From NCBI GenBank assembly GCA_002329395.1, contig DCTQ01000054.1:2377-8082 (forward strand): a stretch of 5,706 nt of DNA, read 5' to 3'. The notes beneath the pieces were generated by a model. That model did not search any database, was not told the origin of the DNA, and was given only the letters and a program-made list of their open reading frames with translations. Of the stretch, positions 1 to 5,566 are shown one piece after another (position 1 is the stretch's first letter; the number at the start of each line of letters is the position of its first letter). Position numbers and translations under genes: made by a program. Source of the DNA: Candidatus Avelusimicrobium alvi. GTDB lineage: Bacteria > Elusimicrobiota > Elusimicrobia > Elusimicrobiales > Elusimicrobiaceae.

Positions 1-2474
1 GGCGTTTCGCCGCAGCCCGCGCAGGCGCCGGAGAACTCAAACAAGGGTTTTCTCATCTGGGAACCTTTGACGGATTCCTTTTTGGTTTTTACGTCGGCTT
101 GTTTGAGGCCCAGGAAGAAGGCGTAATTGTCAATTTCATTTTCGCGCACGTCCAGCTGGTGCACCATATTGATGGCTTTCTTTTCCGGGTTTTCTTTGTT
201 TTTGGCCGGGCAGTTGTATACGCACGCGCCGCAGCCGGTGCAGTCTTCCACCGCCACCTGGACGGTGAATTTGAGGCCGGCCAAGTCGGCTTTGCCGTCG
301 GCGGATTTAAAGGTTTTCGGAGCATCTTTGAGTTCGGCCGCGTCATAGGCTTTGATGCGGATGGCGGCGTGCGGGCACACTAAAGAGCAGAAACCGCACT
401 GAATGCAGGTGTTGGGATCCCACTGCGGCACCATGATGGCGATGTTGCGTTTTTCGTACTGGGTGGTGCCCGTCGGGTAAACGCCGCCTTCGGGCATGGC
501 CGAGGTGGGCAGTTCGTCGCCGCGGCCGGCAATCATTTCGCCCAACACGTCTTTCACAAACGCGGGGGCTTCGGCCGGAACCGGGGCTTTGGTGTGCAGG
601 TTGGAGGTTACTTCGGCCGGGTATTTTACTTCCTGCAGGCCCGCCAGGGCGGCGTCCACGGCTTTGTAGTTTTTCTGCACGATTTCGTCGCCTTTTTTGG
701 AATAGGTTTTCTTGATGGCTTCTTTAATGTCGGCGATGGCTTTTTCGCTCGGGATTACGCCCGCGATGCCGAAGAAAGCCGTCTGCATGATGGTGTTGGT
801 GCGGCTGCCCATACCGGTTTTAAGCGCGATTTCGGAAGCGTCAATGACGTAGACTTTAAGTTTCTTGTCAATAATCTGCTTCTGCACTTCGGCGGTCAGG
901 TGGTTCCAGACGTCGCTGGCGTTGTACGGGGAGTTAATCAGCACGGTGGCGCCGTCTTTGGCTTTGCCGAGCACGTCGTACTTATCCAGGAAGTCAAACA
1001 TATGCACGCCGATGAAATCAGCCGATTGGATGAGGTAAGGCGCGCGGATGTAGTTCTTGCCGAAGCGGATGTGGGACGTGGTCATGGAACCGGATTTTTT
1101 GGAGTCGTACACGAAGTAGCCCTGGGCGAAGAAGCCGTTGGCGCTGATGATTTTCATCGTGTTTTTGTTCGCGCCCACGGTGCCGTCGGAACCCAGGCCG
1201 TAGAACATGGCGGCAAAGATGTCTTTGGCGGCCTTGTTGTCCAGCTTGGTTTCGGGCAGGGAGAGGTTCGTTAAATCGTCTTTAATGCCGACGGTGAACT
1301 CTTTTTTGGGTTCGTTGGAGGCCAGGTTGTCAAACACGGCTTTAACCTGGGAAGGCGTAAAGTCTTTGGAGCCGATGCCGTAGCGTCCGCCGATGATGAG
1401 CGGGGTGGCCGCAAATTTGGCTTTGGCTTCGTCCGTCAGGAACGCGGCGCACACATCCTGGAACAGCGGTTCGCCCAAGGCGCCGGGTTCTTTGGTGCGG
1501 TCCATTACCGCGATTTTTTTGACGGTGGCCGGGATGGCTTTTACAAAGTCCGCAATGGAGAAGGGGCGGAACAGTTTGATTTTGAGCACGCCCACTTTTT
1601 CGCCTTTCATGGCTTCCACGGCGTTCTGCGCCACGTCCGCGCCGGAACCCATAATCACGATTAAGCGTTCGGCGTCGGCGTCGCCCACGTACTGGAACAG
1701 TTCGTAATGGCGGCCGGCGATTTTTTCAAATTTGGCCATTTCTTCTTTTACGATGCCGGGCACGGCGTTGTAGAATTTGTTGACGGCTTCGCGGGACTGG
1801 AAGTACACATCCGGGTTGGCGGCGGTGCCGCGCACGGTGGGGTGTTCCGGGTTTAAACCGCGGGCTTTGTGTTCGGCCACGAGTTTGTCGTCAATCATTT
1901 CCTTCATTTGTTCTTTGGTAAGGGGTTCCACCATGTTCAGTTCGTGGCTGGTGCGGAAACCGTCAAAGAAATGCACAAAGGGCACGCGGGCTTTAAGCGT
2001 GGCGGCCTGGGCGATAAGAGCCATATCCATGGCTTCTTGCGGATTGTCGGAGCAGAGCATGGCCCAGCCGGTTTGGCGGACGGACATAACGTCGGAATGG
2101 TCGCCGAAAATGGACAAAGCCGTAGTGGCCAGCGCGCGCGCCGAAACGTGGAACACGGTGGGCGTCAGTTCGCCGGCGATTTTGTACATATTCGGGATCA
2201 TGAGCAGCAAGCCCTGCGAGGCGGTAAAGGTGGTGGTAAGCGCGCCGGCGGTCAGGGAGCCGTGCACCGCGCCGGAAGCGCCGCCTTCGGACTGCAGTTC
2301 GCTCACGGACGGGACGTTGCCCCAGATATTGGTTTCGCCTTTGGCGCTTTTGGCGTCACAGATTTCGCCCATCGTGGAAGAGGGGGTAATCGGATAGATA
2401 GCGATTACTTCGTTGGTGGCATGGGCGACGTGGGATACTGCGCCGTTGCCGTCCATAGCAACTAATTTAGCCAT
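1..2474 (-). CDS. nifJ: Pyruvate:ferredoxin (flavodoxin) oxidoreductase, N-terminal 824 codons, 3' end beyond window
   Basis: This cytoplasmic enzyme oxidises pyruvate with CoA to acetyl-CoA and CO2 and passes the electrons to ferredoxin or flavodoxin, using thiamine diphosphate (TPP) and three 4Fe-4S clusters. The frame is open from ATG 2474 to the left edge without a stop. YPITPSS lies at residues 27-33; T30, E63 and R113 match Thr31, Glu64 and Arg114 of the Desulfovibrio africanus active site. GSDGTVGANK near residue 430 is the domain III signature, a region linked to CoA binding. Two ferredoxin motifs follow: C690-C693-C696-C700 and C745-C748-C751-C755. The window ends in GACAGCGET, where C818 and C821 begin the proximal-cluster ligands of the TPP domain. 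Family members have about 1,170-1,200 residues, so roughly 350 are missing, a window-edge effect rather than a truncation. Codon use is strongly biased (GGC, ACC, AAC, GAA), as expected for high expression. The single-chain domain order excludes the multi-subunit porABDG type. Confidence 0.98.
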   Translation of the reverse strand, partial: MAKLVAMDGNGAVSHVAHATNEVIAIYPITPSSTMGEICDAKSAKGETNIWGNVPSVSELQSEGGASGAVHGSLTAGALTTTFTASQGLLLMIPNMYKIAGELTPTVFHVSARALATTALSIFGDHSDVMSVRQTGWAMLCSDNPQEAMDMALIAQAATLKARVPFVHFFDGFRTSHELNMVEPLTKEQMKEMIDDKLVAEHKARGLNPEHPTVRGTAANPDVYFQSREAVNKFYNAVPGIVKEEMAKFEKIAGRHYELFQYVGDADAERLIVIMGSGADVAQNAVEAMKGEKVGVLKIKLFRPFSIADFVKAIPATVKKIAVMDRTKEPGALGEPLFQDVCAAFLTDEAKAKFAATPLIIGGRYGIGSKDFTPSQVKAVFDNLASNEPKKEFTVGIKDDLTNLSLPETKLDNKAAKDIFAAMFYGLGSDGTVGANKNTMKIISANGFFAQGYFVYDSKKSGSMTTSHIRFGKNYIRAPYLIQSADFIGVHMFDFLDKYDVLGKAKDGATVLINSPYNASDVWNHLTAEVQKQIIDKKLKVYVIDASEIALKTGMGSRTNTIMQTAFFGIAGVIPSEKAIADIKEAIKKTYSKKGDEIVQKNYKAVDAALAGLQEVKYPAEVTSNLHTKAPVPAEAPAFVKDVLGEMIAGRGDELPTSAMPEGGVYPTGTTQYEKRNIAIMVPQWDPNTCIQCGFCSLVCPHAAIRIKAYDAAELKDAPKTFKSADGKADLAGLKFTVQVAVEDCTGCGACVYNCPAKNKENPEKKAINMVHQLDVRENEIDNYAFFLGLKQADVKTKKESVKGSQMRKPLFEFSGACAGCGET

Positions 2475-2484
2475 AGTGAAGAAG

Positions 2485-2491
2485 TCTCCTT
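2485..2491 (-). promoter_or_regulatory. Ribosome binding site of nifJ
   Basis: On the minus strand AAGGAGA ends 10 bases before ATG 2474. This supports that ATG and the conserved MAKLVAMDGNGAV start. Another ATG at 2497-2495 lies upstream of this site, is out of frame and has no Shine-Dalgarno sequence of its own. Confidence 0.85.
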
Positions 2492-2517
2492 TTGCATAAG
2501 TTAAAACGGTCTGCGTC

Positions 2518-2554
2518 TGCGCGCACAAACGCGCAAGCCCGGGGGATACCCCGG
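2518..2554 (-). promoter_or_regulatory. Two tandem hairpins in the 5' leader of nifJ
   Basis: Two short perfect stems lie head to tail in the predicted nifJ leader. The first pairs CCGGGG (2539-2544) with CCCCGG (2549-2554) around a 4-base loop. The second pairs TGCGCG (2518-2523) with CGCGCA (2530-2535) around a 6-base loop. From the predicted start near 2557 the first stem begins about three bases into the RNA. Neither is followed by a T run, so they do not look like terminators. A 5'-terminal stem can protect an mRNA from decay; that role here is inferred. Confidence 0.5.
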
Positions 2555-2563
2555 CCTGTATAT

Positions 2564-2592
2564 ATTGTATAACTTTGGCCCGTATTTGGCAA
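2564..2592 (-). promoter_or_regulatory. Sigma70-type promoter of nifJ
   Basis: On the minus strand a -35 box TTGCCA (2592-2587) is followed by a 17-base spacer and a -10 box TACAAT (2569-2564); each matches consensus at five of six positions. The predicted start is near A2557, giving a leader of about 83 bases. An overlapping -10 reading, TATACA (2571-2566), would leave a 15-base spacer and is less likely by spacing, although it resembles the TATACT boxes of the two downstream genes. Confidence 0.7.
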
Positions 2593-2599
2593 ACCGGTT

Positions 2600-2615
2600 T
2601 TTACCGGGCGGTAAA
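2600..2615. promoter_or_regulatory. Inverted repeat upstream of the nifJ -35 box, candidate regulator site
   Basis: TTTACC (2600-2605) and GGTAAA (2610-2615) form a perfect inverted repeat with a 4-base centre. It begins eight bases upstream of the nifJ -35 box, a common position for an activator site. An overlapping repeat, CCGGT (2594-2598) with ACCGG (2603-2607), shares its left half. No regulator is encoded in the window, so the role is inferred from position and symmetry only. Confidence 0.35.
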
Positions 2616-2641
2616 CAGTTTTCCGGCAGGCAAAGAAACGC

Positions 2642-2672
2642 TTGACCCGGAGTGCACTCCAGATGGTATCAT
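2642..2672 (+). promoter_or_regulatory. Probable promoter of the DUF362 lipoprotein gene
   Basis: A -35-like TTGACC (2642-2647) and a -10-like TATCAT (2667-2672) each match consensus at five of six positions but are 19 bases apart, longer than the ideal 17. An AT-rich stretch follows. The promoter diverges from that of nifJ, with about 50 bases between the two -35 boxes. A 12-bp palindrome fills much of the spacer. Confidence 0.5.
2649..2660. promoter_or_regulatory. Perfect 12-bp palindrome between -35 and -10, candidate operator
   Basis: GGAGTGCACTCC reads identically on both strands and sits one base after the -35-like box of the DUF362 gene. A dimeric repressor bound there would block RNA polymerase. 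It does not extend beyond 12 bases and has no gap between its arms. The operator role is inferred; no cognate regulator is visible. Confidence 0.4.
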
Positions 2673-2706
2673 AATAAAAAAGCTGTGCCGTAAAGGAGGA
2701 AAAGAA

Positions 2707-3669
2707 ATGTATAACAAGGTTTTAAGCGCGGCGTGCGCGTGTGTGCTGCTGGCCGCGTGCGGATCCAACGGGGCGGCCCCGGTGAAAGACGCGGCCAAGC
2801 CCGCCAAATCCGTGGTGTATTTTACGTCGGATTTAAGCCCCGAGGGACTCGTTAAAATTTATGGCAAAATCGCCGAAAACATCCAGGGTAAGACCGCCAT
2901 TAAAGTGCACACGGGGGAACCCCACGGGCCGAATATCATTCCACCCGCTATGGTAAAAGCGCTTCAGGCGCAGATTCCGCAGAGCAATCTGGTGGAAACC
3001 AATACCTTGTATGAAGGCGGCCGCCACACCACGGAACTGCACCGCCAAACCATCAAAACAAACGGGTGGGATTTCTGCAAAGTGGATATTCTGGACGAAG
3101 ACGGCGCGGTGATGCTGCCTGTTAAGGGCGGGAAGCATTTTAAAGAAATGTCCGTAGGCAAAAACCTGCTGGATTACGATTCCATGGTGGTGCTGACGCA
3201 TTTTAAAGGGCATACGATGGGCGGATTTGGCGGCTCGCTTAAAAACATTTCCATCGGCTGTGCGGACGGCAAAGTGGGCAAAGCCATGCTGCACGGCAGC
3301 CGCGGGGCCGATTTGTGGCGCGCCAATAAAGAGCTGTTTATGGAAAATATGGTGGAAGGCGGCAAGGCCGTAGCGGACCATTTCGGCAAAAATATCGTCT
3401 ATATCAACGTACTGCGCAATATGTCCGTAGACTGCGACTGCGCGGGCACCGCGGCCGCTGAGCCCAAAACGCGCAACATCGGCATTTTGGCCTCCACCGA
3501 CATTCTGGCGGTGGACCAGGCCTCGGTGGATATGGTCTACGCCCTGCCGGAGGAAGAAGCGCACGATTTAAAGGAGCGTATTGAATCGCGCAAAGGCCTG
3601 CGGCAGCTTTCGTATATGAAAGAGCTGGGGATGGGCAACAACGAGTACGAACTCGTAACGCTGGATTAA
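2707..3669 (+). CDS. DUF362 domain lipoprotein, short form without ferredoxin domain
   Basis: This 320-residue protein has unknown biochemical function. A hydrophobic signal leads to lipobox LAAC with Cys18, so it is probably exported and lipid-anchored. The rest matches the DUF362 / COG2768 family ('uncharacterized Fe-S center protein') throughout: KVHTGE (66-71), ETNTLY (97-102), THFKGH (164-169), GGFGG (172-176), SIGC (182-185), DCDC (242-245) and ILASTDILAVDQASVD (260-275). Many COG2768 proteins carry a CxxCxxCxxxCP ferredoxin insert between the SIGC and DCDC regions. Here residues 186-242 contain no cysteine, so that insert is absent, leaving mature cysteines 18, 124, 185, 243 and 245. 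The start is set by TAAAGGAGG at 2691-2699, seven bases before ATG 2707; an upstream in-frame TTG at 2575 would bury the signal peptide and overlap both promoters. It is divergent from nifJ and followed by its own terminator. Family assignment is secure; a metal- or redox-related role is inference. Confidence 0.88.
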   Translation: MYNKVLSAACACVLLAACGSNGAAPVKDAAKPAKSVVYFTSDLSPEGLVKIYGKIAENIQGKTAIKVHTGEPHGPNIIPPAMVKALQAQIPQSNLVETNTLYEGGRHTTELHRQTIKTNGWDFCKVDILDEDGAVMLPVKGGKHFKEMSVGKNLLDYDSMVVLTHFKGHTMGGFGGSLKNISIGCADGKVGKAMLHGSRGADLWRANKELFMENMVEGGKAVADHFGKNIVYINVLRNMSVDCDCAGTAAAEPKTRNIGILASTDILAVDQASVDMVYALPEEEAHDLKERIESRKGLRQLSYMKELGMGNNEYELVTLD

Positions 3670-3690
3670 AGCGCCGGACGCATTTTTTAC

Positions 3691-3716
3691 AACCGCCCCC
3701 CTTAGCGGGGGCGGTT
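3691..3716 (+). terminator. Terminator after the DUF362 gene
   Basis: A perfect 10-bp GC-rich stem pairs AACCGCCCCC (3691-3700) with GGGGGCGGTT (3707-3716) around a 6-base loop, starting 21 bases after the stop codon. The following sequence, TGCGTT, is a poor T tract, so termination may be incomplete or rely on stem strength. The run of six T at 3683-3688 lies before the stem and does not help on the plus strand. Confidence 0.65.
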
Positions 3717-3729
3717 TGCGTTGGGGGCA

Positions 3730-3757
3730 TTGTTTCCGGGTGAATTTTTGTTATACT
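3730..3757 (+). promoter_or_regulatory. Extended -10 promoter of the pilin gene
   Basis: The -10 box TATACT (3752-3757) is preceded by TG at 3749-3750, giving the extended -10 form TGnTATACT. The best -35 match is a weak TTGTTT (3730-3735), 16 bases upstream, which fits extended -10 promoters depending less on a -35 box. The predicted start is near 3764, leaving a leader of about 30 bases. Confidence 0.65.
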
Positions 3758-3792
3758 ATTAATTAGATTTTAACTGCAAAGGAGAATCCCGT

Positions 3793-4257
3793 ATGAACCA
3801 AGGTTTTACGCTTATTGAATTATTGGTAGTGGTGCTGATTATCGGTATTCTGTCGGCGGTGGCGCTGCCGCAGTACGAACGCTCGGTAGAACGCGCCCGC
3901 ACGGCCGAAGCCGTGGTAACCACCAAGAGCATTGTGGACGCGGCGGCCATTTACGCCACCACCTTCCGCACCTGCCCCACCGCGCTGAGTGATTTGGACA
4001 TTCAGGTAAACGCTTCCAGCAAAGATTGGAACTTTGGGCTTACCTCGGAAGGAGCCCGCAACTGCGGGGCGACGGTTACACCCGTAAAAGGAACCTCTTT
4101 TACGGCGGCCCGTGTATTGGTTAAAAATTCGGGCACCAGTCCTTCGGGATTGGATTCCGGCGCCATGTACTGGCATTGTGTCAGCGGTACGTGTACGGAT
4201 TTTTTTGATTTAGTCGGCGCCAAAGAAATCAGCGGGAAAACGGGTTATTACCGCTAA
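3793..4257 (+). CDS. Type IV pilin-like protein (prepilin-type N-terminal methylation domain)
   Basis: This 154-residue protein is a prepilin for a type IV pilus or type II secretion pseudopilus. Its leader is MNQG; prepilin peptidase (PilD) should cut after Gly4 and methylate Phe5. Glu9, the fifth residue of the mature protein, is the conserved glutamate used in subunit packing. The hydrophobic helix FTLIELLVVVLIIGILSAVA covers residues 5-24 and is followed by LPQYERSVERARTAEAV, typical of the amphipathic rest of helix alpha-1. The C-terminal part is a small divergent globular domain with four cysteines (61, 91, 129, 134); C129 and C134 could close a short disulfide loop like the D-region of pilins. 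AAAGGAGA (3778-3785) lies seven bases before ATG 3793. No assembly genes (pilB, pilC, pilD, pilQ) are nearby, so it is probably one of several scattered pilin genes. Major pilin, minor pilin or pseudopilin cannot be told apart from the sequence. Confidence 0.94.
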   Translation: MNQGFTLIELLVVVLIIGILSAVALPQYERSVERARTAEAVVTTKSIVDAAAIYATTFRTCPTALSDLDIQVNASSKDWNFGLTSEGARNCGATVTPVKGTSFTAARVLVKNSGTSPSGLDSGAMYWHCVSGTCTDFFDLVGAKEISGKTGYYR

Positions 4258-4268
4258 ACCTCTGTTTT

Positions 4269-4318
4269 AAAAGAATCTCCCCGTTTGCTATACTTTAACA
4301 AACGGGGGTTCTTTTTTT
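4269..4318 (+). terminator. Terminator after the pilin gene, overlapping the next gene's promoter
   Basis: A 9-bp perfect stem pairs CCCCGTTTG (4279-4287) with CAAACGGGG (4299-4307) around an 11-base loop. After a small asymmetric bulge the helix can continue, with AAAAGAA (4269-4275) pairing with TTCTTTT (4309-4315). Seven T (4312-4318) end directly at the start codon of the next gene. It begins 11 bases after the pilin stop and is a textbook intrinsic terminator on the plus strand. The A-rich left flank could let it act on the minus strand too, though no minus-strand gene needs it. Confidence 0.85.
4286..4309 (+). promoter_or_regulatory. Extended -10 promoter and Shine-Dalgarno-like site inside the terminator hairpin
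   Basis: TG at 4286-4287 followed by TATACT at 4289-4294 gives an extended -10 box whose hexamer lies in the loop of the pilin terminator. It matches the pilin promoter's own TGnTATACT. No clear -35 box is seen. A start near 4301 would make an 18-base leader containing GGGGGT (4304-4309), which can pair with the anti-Shine-Dalgarno sequence with one G-U wobble, nine bases before ATG 4319. In read-through RNA from the pilin gene most of that GGGGGT is paired in the hairpin. Confidence 0.55.
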
Positions 4319-5533
4319 ATGCGCGAATATAAGATTAGAAATATCATGTGTTCCAACCGGGAAGTGTGCGTCGTGTATGAAACGGCGCGCTGGCTGTGGC
4401 ACAAAATCTTCTTTTTTATCAAAACCCATACGCCCGTATGGTACCAATTTGACGAGAAGCATCAGCCCGGAGAGCCGCCGCGCGAAACTCTGCCGCTGGA
4501 TGAAGACTGGTACCGTATCCGCCGCCCGCTCTACCGCCACGAACACGTGTATTACGATTTGGACAAAGCGTTAAAAGCCAATCCCAACGTAAAAGGCGTG
4601 GCGCTTATCTTCTTTATGGGCATTGGCGATTATCTTTATACCACCCCGATGCTGGCCGAACTCAAAAAGAAATATCCGGGCGTGCCGTTTTACGCGTACG
4701 TGGGCGCACAGTTTGACCGCAACAACTCGCCGCTGGTGGGCAAACTGCTGGAAGAAAACCCGCATTTTGACAAAGTATTCTATTTCAACGGGATGCGTCA
4801 TCCGCTGATTTGGAAAAATTACAATTACGAAGACGCTTTTAAAAACATCCCGAAAGATTTTCTGGCCGTGCCCGTGTATTACGACTACGGCGTGCATGTG
4901 CCGCACCGCGTAACCAGCCTGTTTGAAACATTCTCGCTGCCCGCCCCGAAAGACGTGCCCGCGCCCGTGATGTACTTTCCCGCCACGCCCGCTCCGGCGG
5001 TGCAGGAATACCTGACGCTGGCCCGCGCCGGCGCGGAGGGGAAAAAAGGCATTGTATTTTTACAGCTGGACTCGCGCGGCTCCAATTATGCGTATCCGCA
5101 TATGAAGGCCCTTGCCGAAGGGCTTATCAAAGAAGGTTACTATGTGATGAGCGTTACCAAAGGCGGCCCGCTTGCCAACCCGAATTATTTGGAAATAGAC
5201 ATCAAAAAACTTTCCATCAACCAGACGTGGCATCTGCTTTCGCTGTTAAAAGGCGAATTTGCGCTGTACGTGATAGCGGTAAACTCGGTTTTCTGGGCGG
5301 CTTCGGCGGGGCTTGGCTTGCCCAACCTGGGGCTCCAGCATTGGATTGACAAAAAAGTGCACAACCTCTGGTATCCGAACATTGAGGTGGTAACCAATTA
5401 CATCTATCCCCTTCTGCCGCGGGAGAAGCAGATTTTTGCCCCGCAGGAGAGTTATACGCGCCACAATAAAAAGATTATTGATTACAAGCCCGACTGGGTG
5501 ATTAAGTGGTTTAAAGAAAAGTTTGGAAAATAA
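4319..5533 (+). CDS. Glycosyltransferase family 9-like protein (heptosyltransferase type)
   Basis: This 404-residue protein resembles ADP-heptose:LPS heptosyltransferases (GT9, GT-B fold), which add sugars to lipopolysaccharide core on the inner face of the cytoplasmic membrane. GIGDYLYTTPMLAELKKKYPG (101-121) matches the GxGDxLxTTPxLxxLKxxYP start of the GT9 N-terminal Rossmann domain. GIVFLQLDSRGSNYAYPHMKAL (244-265) fits the start of the C-terminal domain, and VNSVFWAASAGLGLP (321-335) sits where GT9 enzymes have DTGPxHLAxAxGxP, but the aspartate and histidine are not kept. Before the first domain lies an extra stretch of about 90 residues rich in Trp, Tyr and Phe, including WLWHKIFFFI (25-34), which may contact the membrane. 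ATG 4319 is the longest start and has a GGGGGT site in range; ATG 4346 (Met10) lacks one. A strong terminator follows the stop. Donor and acceptor are unknown, and divergence leaves its activity open. Confidence 0.75.
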   Translation: MREYKIRNIMCSNREVCVVYETARWLWHKIFFFIKTHTPVWYQFDEKHQPGEPPRETLPLDEDWYRIRRPLYRHEHVYYDLDKALKANPNVKGVALIFFMGIGDYLYTTPMLAELKKKYPGVPFYAYVGAQFDRNNSPLVGKLLEENPHFDKVFYFNGMRHPLIWKNYNYEDAFKNIPKDFLAVPVYYDYGVHVPHRVTSLFETFSLPAPKDVPAPVMYFPATPAPAVQEYLTLARAGAEGKKGIVFLQLDSRGSNYAYPHMKALAEGLIKEGYYVMSVTKGGPLANPNYLEIDIKKLSINQTWHLLSLLKGEFALYVIAVNSVFWAASAGLGLPNLGLQHWIDKKVHNLWYPNIEVVTNYIYPLLPREKQIFAPQESYTRHNKKIIDYKPDWVIKWFKEKFGK

Positions 5534-5566
5534 TAAAAATACCCGCCAAAAGGCGGGTATTTTTAT
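5533..5566. terminator. Strong bidirectional terminator after the glycosyltransferase gene
   Basis: A perfect 15-bp stem (5533-5547 with 5552-5566) surrounds an AAAA loop, with core ACCCGCC / GGCGGGT flanked by A5 on the left and T5 on the right. The first paired base is the last base of the TAA stop codon. The symmetric A and T flanks mean it can stop transcription from either direction. Confidence 0.92.

Noticed and set aside
594..1274. Long plus-strand open frame of 226 codons opposite nifJ
   Set aside because: It lies wholly antisense to an intact, strongly conserved nifJ reading frame, its composition (rich in Gly, Val, Phe, His) mirrors the codon bias of the other strand, and I recognise no family motif in it.
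1777..2465. Two overlapping plus-strand open frames of about 200 codons opposite the start of nifJ
   Set aside because: Both are shadows of the biased nifJ codons, overlap each other in different frames and show no recognisable protein family.
2464..2497. Short minus-strand upstream frame overlapping the nifJ start
   Set aside because: The ATG at 2497-2495 opens 11 codons out of frame with nifJ, but it has no Shine-Dalgarno sequence and contains the nifJ site itself, so it is most likely chance.
2575..2706. Upstream extension of the DUF362 gene from TTG 2575
   Set aside because: It would run through both divergent promoters and put 44 residues before the lipoprotein signal, whereas ATG 2707 has a near-perfect ribosome binding site.
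2833..3564. Minus-strand open frame of 243 codons opposite the DUF362 gene
   Set aside because: The plus-strand frame has a lipobox, ribosome site and family motifs throughout; the minus-strand frame shows none of these.
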